A stretch of DNA of 27,977 bases from Heritagella sp051881655 (GCA_051881655.1 JBJEQH010000214.1:1-27977), one strand, 5' to 3'. Shown: positions 7,106-15,561, numbered from the stretch's first letter. Numbers and translations are program-made. The notes: generated by a model from the sequence alone, not told the origin.

Positions 7106-8076
7106 GGTTTTTCCTCCTCTTTGGGGTCTTCTTCCCGGCGGTATTCCTCGATGATAAAGCGCGGGCGGGCCTTTACCTCGCTGTAGATCTTCCCGATATA
7201 GGTGCCCACCACGCCCAGGCACAGCATCTGCAGCCCGCCCAGCAGCCAGATGCTGGAGACAATGGCGGTCCAACCGGCCACCGCATGGCCGGTGCAGTAC
7301 GAAATCAGCGCATACAAAAGGCCGAAAACGCTGAGGATCGAGATCAGGATTCCCAGGCGGGAGATCAGCTTCAGCGGCTTTACACTGAAGGAAGTAATGC
7401 CCTCCATAGCAAAGGCGATCATCTTTTTCAGCGGATACTTGCTCTCCCCGGCGAAGCGCTCGTGCCGGTCGTAGTAGACATAATCACTGCGGAATCCGAT
7501 CAGAGGAACGATGCCCCGCAAAAACAGGTTGACCTCTTTGTATTCGCTCAGTGCCTGCAGAGCCCGGCGGCTCATCAGCCGGTAATCGGCGTGGTTGTAC
7601 ACCACTTCCGCGCCCAGCAGGTGCATCACCTTATAAAAGCCCTGCGCGGTGCTGCGCTTAAACGCCGTATCGGTTTCGCGGCTGTTTCGCACCCCGTAGA
7701 CCACATCGCAGCCCTCGCGGAATTTCCGGACAAATTCGCTCAGAACCTCCACGTCATCCTGTAGGTCGGCGTCCATGCTCACGGCGCAGTCGCACTCCTC
7801 TTTGACGGTCATCAACCCGGCCAGCAGGGCGTTCTGATGGCCGCGGTTGCGGCTGAGCTTTAATCCGCGGACGGCGGGGTTTTCCTCCTGTAGCCGGGTG
7901 ATCAGGGGCCAGGTATCATCCCGGCTGCCGTCATCCACATAGACAATGCGGCTGTTTTCACTGCACAGTCCGTCCTTTTCCATGCGGGCCAGTTTGTCCA
8001 GCAGCACACGGGTGGTTTCGGTCAGAACCTCCTGCTCGTTATAGCAGGGGACGACGATAAATAACGTGGGAATCAT
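7102..8076 (-). CDS. GT2 polyprenyl-phosphate glycosyltransferase (CsbB/GtrB/DPM1 type)
   Basis: A 324-residue membrane-attached glycosyltransferase. The GT-A domain shows the nucleotide-sugar motifs VVPCYNE (8-14), VDDGSRD (47-53) and the metal-binding DADLQDD (102-108), plus the RHERFAGESKY region (204-214) typical of dolichol/undecaprenyl-phosphate glycosyltransferases. Two TM helices follow (about 242-261 and 271-293), then a charged cytoplasmic tail. Enzymes of this type load a sugar from UDP- or GDP-sugar onto undecaprenyl phosphate at the inner leaflet. The gene starts at ATG 8076, with AGGAGG 7 nt upstream, and overlaps the yfhO stop by 4 nt (ATGA). The CsbB-YfhO pair in Bacillus works in lipoteichoic acid glycosylation, so the same partnership is inferred here. 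A GtcA-like flippase is not in the window. The sugar identity is unknown. Confidence 0.9.
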   Translation of the reverse strand: MIPTLFIVVPCYNEQEVLTETTRVLLDKLARMEKDGLCSENSRIVYVDDGSRDDTWPLITRLQEENPAVRGLKLSRNRGHQNALLAGLMTVKEECDCAVSMDADLQDDVEVLSEFVRKFREGCDVVYGVRNSRETDTAFKRSTAQGFYKVMHLLGAEVVYNHADYRLMSRRALQALSEYKEVNLFLRGIVPLIGFRSDYVYYDRHERFAGESKYPLKKMIAFAMEGITSFSVKPLKLISRLGILISILSVFGLLYALISYCTGHAVAGWTAIVSSIWLLGGLQMLCLGVVGTYIGKIYSEVKARPRFIIEEYRREEDPKEEEKP

Positions 8077-10598
8077 GATTTTTCCTCCTCATTCGGGCCG
8101 GCCAGCGGGTCCTCTTCCGCTTTCAGGGCAATGGGCTTGTGGGCGGTAAAGTGGGAATCGGGGTGCCGGTCCGTGAAATGGGAAAACGGGCGGGGCGTAA
8201 AGGGGGACGGCGCCGCGGCGCGCTCTCTGCGGCGGCAGAATTTGTGGGCGAGGAACAGATACAGCAGCAGTAAAACGACGGAGCCTGCGCTGATCAGAGC
8301 GCCGGTTTTCAGGCCCGGCGTCGTATAGGTGAACACAATATGGTTTTCCCCGGCCGGAACCCGCACCGCCATAAAGCCCACGCTGACCTTTTCCACCTGG
8401 GCCTCCTGGCCGTTGACGGTGGCGCTCCACCCGTCCTCATAGGGAACGCTGAAGAAAATCAGCCGCTCCTCTTCGCTGACGGCCTCGGCGGTAAAGCCGG
8501 TGTTGGTATACGCAAACGATGAGCAGGCGGTTTTGGCCCGGTCCTGACAATCGGTGAAATACTGCTCCTGATCCCAGGTGAGGGAGTAGACGTTCTCCAG
8601 AGGGGTCAGCAGACCGTCATAGGTTTTGGCCTGTTCGCTGGTGAGCACCAGGCAGTGCAGCAGCACGTTCTCCCGGGTTTTCTCCGGCAGGGCCTCGTAC
8701 TGGTCCTGGGTGATATAGCAGTCATAGGAGAATCCCATGGGGATATAGTAGTCGTTTTTCCAGATATAGTAACCGTTCTGGTGATCCACATACGACCAGC
8801 CGGGCATCAGGGTGTTTTCCCCGGTCTCCGGATCGCCGAACTCATCCCGTGTGCTGTCATCATCAAACAGGTATTTGCAGGAGGTCAACCCCCGAAGGGC
8901 GTAATGGCTGGTATCGGGTCGGGACCCCACATCCCGGGTGACGCCGATGGAGGGATAGAAATCCATGATCGAACCGGGGACAATGCTGTGGAAGCACTGG
9001 ATGGTGGGAATTTGCAGGAACATCCCGGAGTTATCCGTCGAACTGTAGAAATCACTGCGGCAGACATCCAAATCATCGTCCAGGTCAATGTTTCCACCGC
9101 CGTTAATGTTATAGGGGATCAGGTGGATGTGGGCGTTGCTGGTCTGGCATTTCCCGGTCAGCAGGATAAACAGTGTGCATACCACCCCGAAAACGGCGGT
9201 GCTGCGCAGCAGCAGGCGCTGGAATTTCTGGGGATTACGGCCGCGCCAGCGCAGTACCAGCGCCGTGGCGGCAATGCCCAGCAGGGTGAGGACCAGATAG
9301 CTCCACAGCCGGGTGGGATAATCCTCCAGCCCATAGGTGACAATCACATCCTCGCCGGACTTTGTGGTTTCGGGCATCAGCCCGATTACCCCGGCGAATA
9401 CGGTGACGATGATGGTATTCCACTTGATGGCCCGCTTCCAGTTTACCCGGCTGTTCTGCAGGGCTTCCACGGTGGCCAGCGCCATCATCAGGGTCAGCAT
9501 ATAGAACCATCGGGCATAATAGGTACTGACCATCAGCTGGAACATGGAATTGAGCACAGGAACCATGGCCATGAAGAACAAAATCGCCAGGATTTTTTTC
9601 ACCCAGTGGCGGCGGCGCACCTGCAGCCAGGCGATCACGCCCGTCATGCCGAACATGGGCAGATAGGCGCCCAGGGACGACCACTTGCTGCCCGAATCCA
9701 CGGTGAAGTTGGGCCGGGCCGGAATATCGGGCGGGAAGAACAGGCTTTGCAGAATATGGATATAGCGCTGGTTGCGGTCATACAACAGGGCGCCCCAGCC
9801 GTCGGTGTGGTTATTGATCCGGTTGTTCTGCAGAACGGCCAGGCACGACGGAAGCAAAAGCAGGCAGGCCATGCCCACCCCCAGCACCGATTCCAGCAGA
9901 AGCAGCAGAAAATCCCGCACGGAGATGCGTTCCCAGGAATGGGAGAACATGCGCACCAGCCAGTAAATGACGCAGAAGGCCACCATGCCGGTGAAGAAGT
10001 AGTAGTTTACCAGGCAGCATACGCATACCATCATGGCGAAAACACCGCGGCGGCGCTTTTCCATGTACTCATCCATGGCCCACAGCAGCAGCGGGAAGAA
10101 AACGATGACCTCGTGGAAATGGTTGAAGAAAACGTTGTAAGAGGAAAAGCCCGAAAAGGCGTACAGAATGGCGCCCACCAGCCCCAGGGTGTCCGTTTTG
10201 GCGTAACGGCGCAGGTAGATGTACCCGGTCAGCGTGGCACAGGCGAATTTCAGCACCAGCAGCGGCGCCATCAGATAGGGGACCGCCTCGCTGGGGAAGG
10301 GAATGGTCAGCCAGAAAAACGGACTGCCCAGCAGGTAGAAGGAATACGAGCCGATAAAATTGGCCCCCAGATCGGTCAGATGGCTCCAGCCCCAGTTCCC
10401 GCTGCGGATGGCATCATGGCACAGCTGGTAAAACGGAACCTGCTGCACATTGAAATCCCCGTAGTAGAGGAACAGGCCGTTGTCCACAATGACAAATGGG
10501 AGAAAAACGAGAAAGGACATCATCAGCCCCAGAACGAAAGCGCGGACATATTGATTATCCCGGAACCGGCGGGCGGCGCCGTTTGGCAGATGCTGCAT
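8073..10598 (-). CDS. yfhO: YfhO family membrane protein (GT-C-type glycosyltransferase)
   Basis: An 841-residue polytopic protein. The first TM helix (about 20-38) leads to an extracytoplasmic loop with YYGDFNVQQVPFYQ, which carries the conserved acidic residue expected near the GT-C active site. About 12 further hydrophobic segments follow up to roughly residue 510, then a large soluble outer domain (about 530-780) with the sequence DGWSATVNGQ near its end, and a last TM helix before a basic, proline-rich tail. YfhO proteins move a sugar from undecaprenyl phosphate onto lipoteichoic acid or similar envelope polymers outside the cell. The start is ATG 10598 with AAAGGAGG (10607-10614) 8 nt away; longer readings upstream pass through the promoter. 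It is the first gene of a three-gene operon with 4-nt overlaps and is divergent from an LCP ligase gene, which supports an envelope-polymer role. Confidence 0.88.
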   Translation of the reverse strand: MQHLPNGAARRFRDNQYVRAFVLGLMMSFLVFLPFVIVDNGLFLYYGDFNVQQVPFYQLCHDAIRSGNWGWSHLTDLGANFIGSYSFYLLGSPFFWLTIPFPSEAVPYLMAPLLVLKFACATLTGYIYLRRYAKTDTLGLVGAILYAFSGFSSYNVFFNHFHEVIVFFPLLLWAMDEYMEKRRRGVFAMMVCVCCLVNYYFFTGMVAFCVIYWLVRMFSHSWERISVRDFLLLLLESVLGVGMACLLLLPSCLAVLQNNRINNHTDGWGALLYDRNQRYIHILQSLFFPPDIPARPNFTVDSGSKWSSLGAYLPMFGMTGVIAWLQVRRRHWVKKILAILFFMAMVPVLNSMFQLMVSTYYARWFYMLTLMMALATVEALQNSRVNWKRAIKWNTIIVTVFAGVIGLMPETTKSGEDVIVTYGLEDYPTRLWSYLVLTLLGIAATALVLRWRGRNPQKFQRLLLRSTAVFGVVCTLFILLTGKCQTSNAHIHLIPYNINGGGNIDLDDDLDVCRSDFYSSTDNSGMFLQIPTIQCFHSIVPGSIMDFYPSIGVTRDVGSRPDTSHYALRGLTSCKYLFDDDSTRDEFGDPETGENTLMPGWSYVDHQNGYYIWKNDYYIPMGFSYDCYITQDQYEALPEKTRENVLLHCLVLTSEQAKTYDGLLTPLENVYSLTWDQEQYFTDCQDRAKTACSSFAYTNTGFTAEAVSEEERLIFFSVPYEDGWSATVNGQEAQVEKVSVGFMAVRVPAGENHIVFTYTTPGLKTGALISAGSVVLLLLYLFLAHKFCRRRERAAAPSPFTPRPFSHFTDRHPDSHFTAHKPIALKAEEDPLAGPNEEEKS

Positions 10599-10638
10599 AG
10601 CGGGATCCTCCTTTTTCCTGAACGACAGACTTTTTTTC

Positions 10639-10647
10639 ATTATACCA
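10639..10647 (-). promoter_or_regulatory. Extended -10 promoter of the yfhO operon
   Basis: The minus strand reads TGGTATAAT, a perfect extended -10, about 40 nt before the yfhO ATG. No good -35 hexamer is found 17 nt upstream. Confidence 0.7.
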
Positions 10648-10840
10648 TAAGAAAAAGAGAAGTGGGAGAGAAAAATGGTTTTACAGGGCAAAACTGGTCG
10701 GGCGGGGAAAAAACAGCCGGATGCAGGGCAAAATGAAAGGAGCGGGCGGCCTTTTTCCCGAAAAATGTAAAGAAATCTCCAAATTTCGCACCACAGGAAT
10801 CTTTTTTCTTTTAAAGAATTAAAGAAAACGCAGATAGGCA

Positions 10841-10854
10841 TATAATGGTACAAT
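10841..10854 (+). promoter_or_regulatory. Promoter of the LCP gene
   Basis: TATAAT at 10841-10846 has a weak -35 (TTAAAG, 10819-10824) 16 nt upstream. An overlapping extended -10, TGGTACAAT (10846-10854), is an alternative. Either gives a leader of roughly 65-80 nt before the ATG at 10928. Confidence 0.6.
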
Positions 10855-10927
10855 CTGAGAGGATTTCTCCACCGCAAGGAGTTTTGCCACGGGTGGATAG
10901 AACGAAACAGAAAGGATGGGTCCGTTC

Positions 10928-12160
10928 ATGCAGGAAAATGAGAGAGAACGGCAGGGGGATCTGCTGCCCGACGGACAGGAAAAGGAGGAAATGGTCGATC
11001 TGGATTCGTATGCAGGGGAGCCTGCCCAGTCTTCGGCCGAACAACAGAAAGTGAAAAAAAGCAAAAAACGGCTGATTGCCAGCATTGTGATCGGGCTGTT
11101 CAGTGTGCTGTTCATCGCGGCGGGCAGCATGGTTTTGTATGCAAACAGCCTGCTGTCCGGGTATCATTATGTACCGGATGAGCCGGAGAGCTCGTCATCC
11201 GAGGATTCGCAGAGCACGAATGAAGAGAGCGGTGAGAGCAGCCAGATCGTGCAGGGCGAGGCCTATATGAAGGACGGTCTGTATCACGACGATCAGGTGC
11301 TGAATATCCTGCTGCTGGGCGTGGACGATTACCAGCCCAACGATGTGGGACGAAGCGACTCGATGATGCTGATCTCGCTGGACAAGCGGCACCAGGCCAT
11401 CAAGGTCACCTCGTTTATGCGCGATATGTACCTGTCCATCCCCGGGTACGCCAATAACCGGATCAATGTGGCGTATTCCCTGGGCGGAGCGCCGCTGCTG
11501 GTGAAGACCATCGAGAAGAACTTCGGGGTGGATATTGACAAATATGTGATTATTGATTTCGCCGCCTTCCCCAAGATCATCGAAGCGCTGGGCGGCATTG
11601 AGGTCACCTTAAGCGCCGGGGAAGCGGATGAGATCAACCGGAAATCCGGAGAGGACCCGGCCCTGGCGGTAACCGCCGGCACCCATAAGCTGACCAGCAA
11701 GCAGGCGCGGTACTATGCCCGGATCCGCATGCAGGAGTACACCGATCCCGAGACCGGAAAGGTGTATTATTCCGATTACGGCCGGACCAAGCGGCAGCGC
11801 CATGTGATTGATCTGGTGATCCAGAACCTGAAGGGGTCGGATGTGAATACCCTGCTGGGGGTGGCCAACCAGGTGGTGCCCTATATCATCAGCAATATGA
11901 GCCCGGACGAAATCCTGCAGGTGGTGTATGATGCACCGGCCTATCTCGGTTATGAGATGAAGGAGCTGCAGATACCGGATAACCAGTACCATTACGGTGA
12001 GACCGTGATTATCAGCGGATACAAGGCCTCGGTTCTGATCCCGGATCTGGAGAAAAATTCCCAGCTTCTGGCCCATTTTATTTACGAGGATTCCTTCGAG
12101 GAGACGGCCGAACTTCCCGCTGATTATACGGCGGAGGACCCGCTGGTTCAGAAAAAATAA
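10928..12160 (+). CDS. LytR-CpsA-Psr (LCP) family wall-polymer ligase
   Basis: A 410-residue type II membrane protein: an acidic cytoplasmic tail, a Lys-rich stop (41-48), one TM helix (about 49-72), a Ser/Glu-rich spacer (87-108) and an extracellular LCP domain (about 124-330). Conserved segments are NILLLGVDD (126-134), RSDSMMLIS (142-150), SFMRDMYLSIPG (162-173), NRINVAYSLGG (177-187) and the basic RYYARIR plus DYGRTKRQRHVI (283-294) that bind the polyprenyl pyrophosphate. LCP enzymes attach teichoic-acid-like or capsular polymers to peptidoglycan. The start at 10928 is preferred because AAAGGATGG ends about 8 nt before it; the ATG at 10916 lies inside that purine run. The gene is divergent from the yfhO operon, so polymer decoration and attachment may be locally grouped. 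Confidence 0.92.
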   Translation: MQENERERQGDLLPDGQEKEEMVDLDSYAGEPAQSSAEQQKVKKSKKRLIASIVIGLFSVLFIAAGSMVLYANSLLSGYHYVPDEPESSSSEDSQSTNEESGESSQIVQGEAYMKDGLYHDDQVLNILLLGVDDYQPNDVGRSDSMMLISLDKRHQAIKVTSFMRDMYLSIPGYANNRINVAYSLGGAPLLVKTIEKNFGVDIDKYVIIDFAAFPKIIEALGGIEVTLSAGEADEINRKSGEDPALAVTAGTHKLTSKQARYYARIRMQEYTDPETGKVYYSDYGRTKRQRHVIDLVIQNLKGSDVNTLLGVANQVVPYIISNMSPDEILQVVYDAPAYLGYEMKELQIPDNQYHYGETVIISGYKASVLIPDLEKNSQLLAHFIYEDSFEETAELPADYTAEDPLVQKK

Positions 12161-12186
12161 CCGGCCAACCGGTTGAAAGCAGGCAG

Positions 12187-12224
12187 ACGGCGCCCTTTTC
12201 CGCGGGAACAGGGGCGCCGTTTTT
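12187..12224 (+). terminator. Terminator after the LCP gene
   Basis: A 9-bp stem ACGGCGCCC / GGGCGCCGT is followed by TTTT and lies 27 nt after the LCP stop. The RBS of the next gene starts directly after it (12226), so any read-through transcript would carry the hairpin right next to that RBS. Confidence 0.75.
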
Positions 12225-12240
12225 CAAAGGAGGGATGAGA

Positions 12241-12957
12241 GTGGCGGCGGAAATTCTTTTCTGGGAGAGCCCGCAGAGAAAAGGGTGGTACCGCATGGGG
12301 CTGCTGGGCTGTGCGCTGATGGGAATGGGGGCGTTCTATCTCATCCTGTGTACCGCCCAGAACTGGTGGCTCGGATTTGGAAGATCGCTGACCGGAAAAC
12401 TGTGGGGCGGCATGATGGGGGTAGCCCTGGTGCTGGCCATGCTGGCAGTATGGGGGGACACGGTGCTGTGCCGGCGCATGGATACCGCCCGAAAAAACCG
12501 GCTGGTGATCACCAGCCGCCGGGTGTACGGACTGGCCCAGGGGAAATCGTTTGAATACCCACTGTGGCAGGTTCAGAACGTGGAGGAGGACCTGCGGCAG
12601 CCCGGCATGCTGTGGCTGCGCACCATGGAGGGAGACCGGTGCCTGCTGGAAATCGGCTCTCCGCAGCAGGCCGCCCTGGCCTGGCGCAATGCGGTACAGG
12701 CCAGCGGCCAGAGCGTGGCGGCCGCGCACCTGCCGGTGCAGTCGGTGCAGGCGGGGCTGGTTCTTTCCAAGGAGAGTGCCCGGGGCGGTGCCCTGTGTGA
12801 ACTGGCGCTGCCCGGGTACGAGCCGGTTTCGGTGCGGGTGCCCGCCGGTGCGCACAACGGAACCATTCTGTGCCTGCCGCGGGTGGTCATGACCGAAAAG
12901 GGGAAGGCCCCGGAGGAGAAGAGCTTATATATCACCCTGTATGTACAGGGGGAATAA
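12241..12957 (+). CDS. Two-TM membrane protein with PH-like domain and DnaJ C-terminal-like end
   Basis: I do not recognise a named family for the whole 238-residue protein. It has two TM helices (about 18-38 and 53-72). After them comes a stretch like bacterial PH domains (about 85-156): NRLVITSRRVYGL, then YPLWQVQNVEED and GMLWLRTMEGDRCLLEI. The last 50 residues (about 185-236) resemble the C-terminal client-binding domain of DnaJ proteins: PGYEPVSVRVPAGAHNGTILCLP and a closing LYITLYVQ. GTG at 12241 is taken as the start because AAAGGAGG (12226-12233) is 7 nt upstream; the ATG at 12235 is only 1 nt from it. The gene follows the LCP gene across a terminator and precedes the aminotransferase gene by 74 nt. 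A role at the inner face of the membrane is inferred, with no evidence for a specific one. Confidence 0.7.
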   Translation: MAAEILFWESPQRKGWYRMGLLGCALMGMGAFYLILCTAQNWWLGFGRSLTGKLWGGMMGVALVLAMLAVWGDTVLCRRMDTARKNRLVITSRRVYGLAQGKSFEYPLWQVQNVEEDLRQPGMLWLRTMEGDRCLLEIGSPQQAALAWRNAVQASGQSVAAAHLPVQSVQAGLVLSKESARGGALCELALPGYEPVSVRVPAGAHNGTILCLPRVVMTEKGKAPEEKSLYITLYVQGE

Positions 12958-13031
12958 TCCGAAATCGGACCCGGCGCAGAGGATCTTGCCCCTGTATACA
13001 CCGGGGAATAAAGGAGAAAAGAGGAGAAACC

Positions 13032-14198
13032 ATGCAGTTTGCCAAGCGTATGGAGGCCTTCGGAACGGGGATTTTCGCCGTTCTGCTGGAGAGGAAAAAG
13101 GAAAAAATCCGGCAGGGGGTTCATGTCATCGACCTGTCGGTGGGGACGCCCAATATCCCGCCCAGTGAGGAGATCCGCCGGGTGCTGAGCCAGGCGGCGA
13201 TGGATCCAAAAAGTTACATTTATGCGATTCGTGATACCGGCGAACTGCAGCAGGCGGCTGCCCAGTGGTACCGGCGGCGCTACGGGGTGGAGCTGGATCC
13301 CGAGACCCAGGTGTGTTCGCTTCTGGGCTCGCAGGAGGGGCTGTCCCACATCGCGCTGACCATTGCGGACGAGGGGGACGTGGTGCTGGTGCCCGACCCG
13401 TGCTATCCGGTATTCGGGGATGGCCCCCGCATCGCCGGGGCTAAGCTCGCCTATATGCCGCTGAAAAAGGAGAACGATTATCTGATTGATTTCTCCGCCA
13501 TCCCCGCCGAGACGGCCCGCCGCGCCCGGCTGATGATCGTCTCGTATCCCAATAATCCCACCTGTGCCGTGGCGACGCCGGAGTTTTACCGCCGGCTGAT
13601 TGATTTTGCCCGGGAAAACGAGATCATCGTGCTGCATGACAATGCCTACAGCGAGCTGACCTTCGACGGAATCCGCGGGGGCAGCTTCCTCTCCTATCCC
13701 GGCGCCATGGAGGTGGGGGTGGAATTTAACTCCCTGTCGAAAACCTACGGGATGGCCGGTGCCCGGGTGGGGTTCTGCCTGGGGAACGAGGAAGTGGTAT
13801 CCAAGCTGAAATTGCTGAAATCCAACATGGATTACGGTATGTTCCTGCCCATTCAGAAGGCCGCCGTGCAGGCCATCACCGGGGATCAGAGCTGTGTGGA
13901 GACGACCCGCCAGGCGTATCAAAAGCGGCGGGATGTGCTGTGCCGCAGTTTTTCCGAAGCCGGCTGGGAGATTGAAAAACCGAAAGCGACCATGTTCGTA
14001 TGGGCCCCCATCCCGAAGAGTTTCTCCTCCTCGCAGGAGTTTGCCCTGGAGCTGCTGGAGCGTACCGGCGTGATGGTGACCCCGGGCAGCGGCTTTGGCC
14101 CCTCGGGGGAGGGATACGTCCGCATGGCCCTGGTGCAGGACGAGGATGAGATCCTGCGGGCCGCCGGGAAGATCCGGGAGAGCGGATTGTTCGAATAA
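13032..14198 (+). CDS. PLP aminotransferase class I/II, LL-diaminopimelate aminotransferase-like
   Basis: A 388-residue fold-type I aminotransferase. Marks are DLSVGTPNIPP (34-44) near the N-terminus, PNNPT (173-177, N175), HDNAYSEL (202-209, D203 and Y206), the Schiff-base lysine in SLSKTYGMAGARVGF (K237, R245) and the C-terminal YVRMAL carboxylate-binding Arg. The opening MQFAKRMEAFGTGIFAVL is typical of the DapL/DapL2-like group of Clostridia and archaea, which makes LL-diaminopimelate from tetrahydrodipicolinate. Alanine or aromatic aminotransferases of the same fold are alternatives. The start is ATG 13032 with GAGGAG 5 nt upstream. If DapL is correct, it feeds both lysine and peptidoglycan synthesis, fitting the envelope neighbourhood. 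Confidence 0.82.
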   Translation: MQFAKRMEAFGTGIFAVLLERKKEKIRQGVHVIDLSVGTPNIPPSEEIRRVLSQAAMDPKSYIYAIRDTGELQQAAAQWYRRRYGVELDPETQVCSLLGSQEGLSHIALTIADEGDVVLVPDPCYPVFGDGPRIAGAKLAYMPLKKENDYLIDFSAIPAETARRARLMIVSYPNNPTCAVATPEFYRRLIDFARENEIIVLHDNAYSELTFDGIRGGSFLSYPGAMEVGVEFNSLSKTYGMAGARVGFCLGNEEVVSKLKLLKSNMDYGMFLPIQKAAVQAITGDQSCVETTRQAYQKRRDVLCRSFSEAGWEIEKPKATMFVWAPIPKSFSSSQEFALELLERTGVMVTPGSGFGPSGEGYVRMALVQDEDEILRAAGKIRESGLFE

Positions 14199-14219
14199 GA
14201 GAAATATGGAAACAGAAGA

Positions 14220-14255
14220 AGCGCGGAGGAAACAGTGCCCTCCGCGCTCCTTTTT
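14220..14255 (+). terminator. Terminator between convergent genes
   Basis: A 10-bp stem AGCGCGGAGG / CCTCCGCGCT is followed by TTTTT at 14251-14255. It lies 21 nt after the aminotransferase stop and 10 nt before the stop of the minus-strand gene. It is read best on the plus strand; on the minus strand the tract is only T-rich. Confidence 0.85.
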
Positions 14256-14265
14256 GGTTCGGTAT

Positions 14266-15435
14266 TTAATACAGAATAATGGTATCATCCTTAACGGCGG
14301 CCCGGCACTCATAGCTCTGCTGGTCACCCGTCTCACAGTCGAAGATGGAATGGAAGATAAACGAGTCCTTTTCATCGCTCATCACATAGCGGGCCACCAG
14401 ATACCGGTCCTCCGCACAGCCGATGGGGATACCCAGATCACGGCTGTATTCGGCCCGCACATGGGAGTTCAGCACGCCGGTAATCCGGTAGGTGCGCCGC
14501 ATTTCCTGCAGGCGGTAGGCCCGCCCTGCGTGGCGGTCAAAAAAGGTAAAGCTGGTATCGTCATCCCGCCGCAGTACGGCGGCGATGGACCGCTCGCCGG
14601 TCTCTTTGTCGATGGCCAGAATCCGCTCGTCATCCTTTGGAAAATACACGGCCCGGAAATAGAGCTTCCGTCTGTCCTCGCTGCAGAACCGCACCATGCC
14701 GTCTGTATCGGCGCCGAACAGGCGCAGCAGCGGCAGGTACTCCTCATGGGCCTGCACCGACTGCAGAAAACGGGACAGAGGACAGGCCCAGATCCGGTCC
14801 CAAATCCGCTTTTCCAGCCAGCGGCGCTCGCGGTAGCACGTCTCTTTTTCCTGCTCGCTGCCGTAGGTTTCCTGAATCAGAAGCTGGCTCTCCCCGCCGG
14901 AGGTGAACAGAGAAATCTGCTCGGGCCGCAGGGAACACAGCCGGGCGTCGCGCACATAGACATACCGGTGCTCGTCGATATCATACAGATACACCACCTG
15001 CGACAGGCCGGTCAGGCTGCGGTAATCCTCGAACAGCTTTTTATGCAGGTCGTTTTCCACTGTAAACAGCAGCAGTTGGGAAGAACTGAGCACCACGCTG
15101 CCCGCAAACGAGCCGATCAGGTGGATCTCCTCCAGGTTTTTTTCCTCGCCGGTTTCCACATCCAGCCGCAGCACCCAGATCACGCTGCCGCCGTTTTCCA
15201 TCACCACAATCAGATCGTTCCCCATCAGGGTGTAGTGCTGTACATAGGAGGGGTTGGTCAAAAAGTAATTGGCGATAATCGTCTCGCGCCGGGTGGCCCG
15301 GTCATAGGAGAGCAGGAACAGGCTGTTGTGTCCTTCTTCGTTCTTTTCTTCCGCATAACAGATGGTCCGCTCGTCCACGCGGATCAGCTCGACATTGCTG
15401 GCGGCTGCCATATTGCGGATATCCACGACTTTCAT
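14266..15435 (-). CDS. Protein of unknown function, beta-rich (possible propeller)
   Basis: A 389-residue soluble protein without signal peptide or TM helix. I do not recognise it. It has many short hydrophobic strands alternating with polar turns, and repeated D-x-E/x-T-G-E-type turn motifs (LDVETGEE, AIDKETGER, FDCETGDQ), which suggests a beta-propeller or WD-like repeat fold. A charged helical insert lies in the middle (about 195-250, with WLEKRIWDRIW). The start is ATG 15435, with AAGGTGGG (15445-15452) 9 nt upstream and an extended -10 (TGCTATACT) further up. It is transcribed alone, divergent from the smr gene and convergent with the aminotransferase. The function is unknown. Confidence 0.75.
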   Translation of the reverse strand: MKVVDIRNMAAASNVELIRVDERTICYAEEKNEEGHNSLFLLSYDRATRRETIIANYFLTNPSYVQHYTLMGNDLIVVMENGGSVIWVLRLDVETGEEKNLEEIHLIGSFAGSVVLSSSQLLLFTVENDLHKKLFEDYRSLTGLSQVVYLYDIDEHRYVYVRDARLCSLRPEQISLFTSGGESQLLIQETYGSEQEKETCYRERRWLEKRIWDRIWACPLSRFLQSVQAHEEYLPLLRLFGADTDGMVRFCSEDRRKLYFRAVYFPKDDERILAIDKETGERSIAAVLRRDDDTSFTFFDRHAGRAYRLQEMRRTYRITGVLNSHVRAEYSRDLGIPIGCAEDRYLVARYVMSDEKDSFIFHSIFDCETGDQQSYECRAAVKDDTIILY

Positions 15436-15470
15436 CGGCTGCTTCCCACCTTTTTACGGAATATACATTC

Positions 15471-15479
15471 AGTATAGCA
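15471..15479 (-). promoter_or_regulatory. Extended -10 promoter of the unknown beta-rich gene
   Basis: The minus strand reads TGCTATACT, the same nine bases as the AAA ATPase promoter at 3517-3525. It lies 36 nt before the ATG at 15435. No clear -35 is seen. Confidence 0.65.
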
Positions 15480-15498
15480 TAGATCAAAAATTTTTTCA

Positions 15499-15526
15499 TT
15501 ACATTTTTCACAATATGCGGTATACT
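15499..15526 (+). promoter_or_regulatory. Promoter of the smr gene
   Basis: TATACT at 15521-15526 is preceded after 16 nt by TTACAT (15499-15504), a moderate -35. The gene start (TTG 15562) is 35 nt downstream. Confidence 0.55.
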
Positions 15527-15561
15527 GTTTGTATCCGTTACGAGAACAGGAGGCATTCCCT

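Noticed and set aside
7106..7273. N-terminal extension of the threonine aldolase by 56 residues
   Set aside because: It lies inside the glycosyltransferase gene in another frame; the conserved aldolase start begins at the GTG with its own RBS.
10599..10877. 93-residue N-terminal extension of YfhO
   Set aside because: It runs through the perfect extended -10 and the RBS; the ATG at 10598 fits both.
12960..13020. Short CCCC/GGGG inverted repeat before the aminotransferase as a riboswitch or attenuator
   Set aside because: Only four pairs with a ten-base loop; no conserved riboswitch core or U-run.
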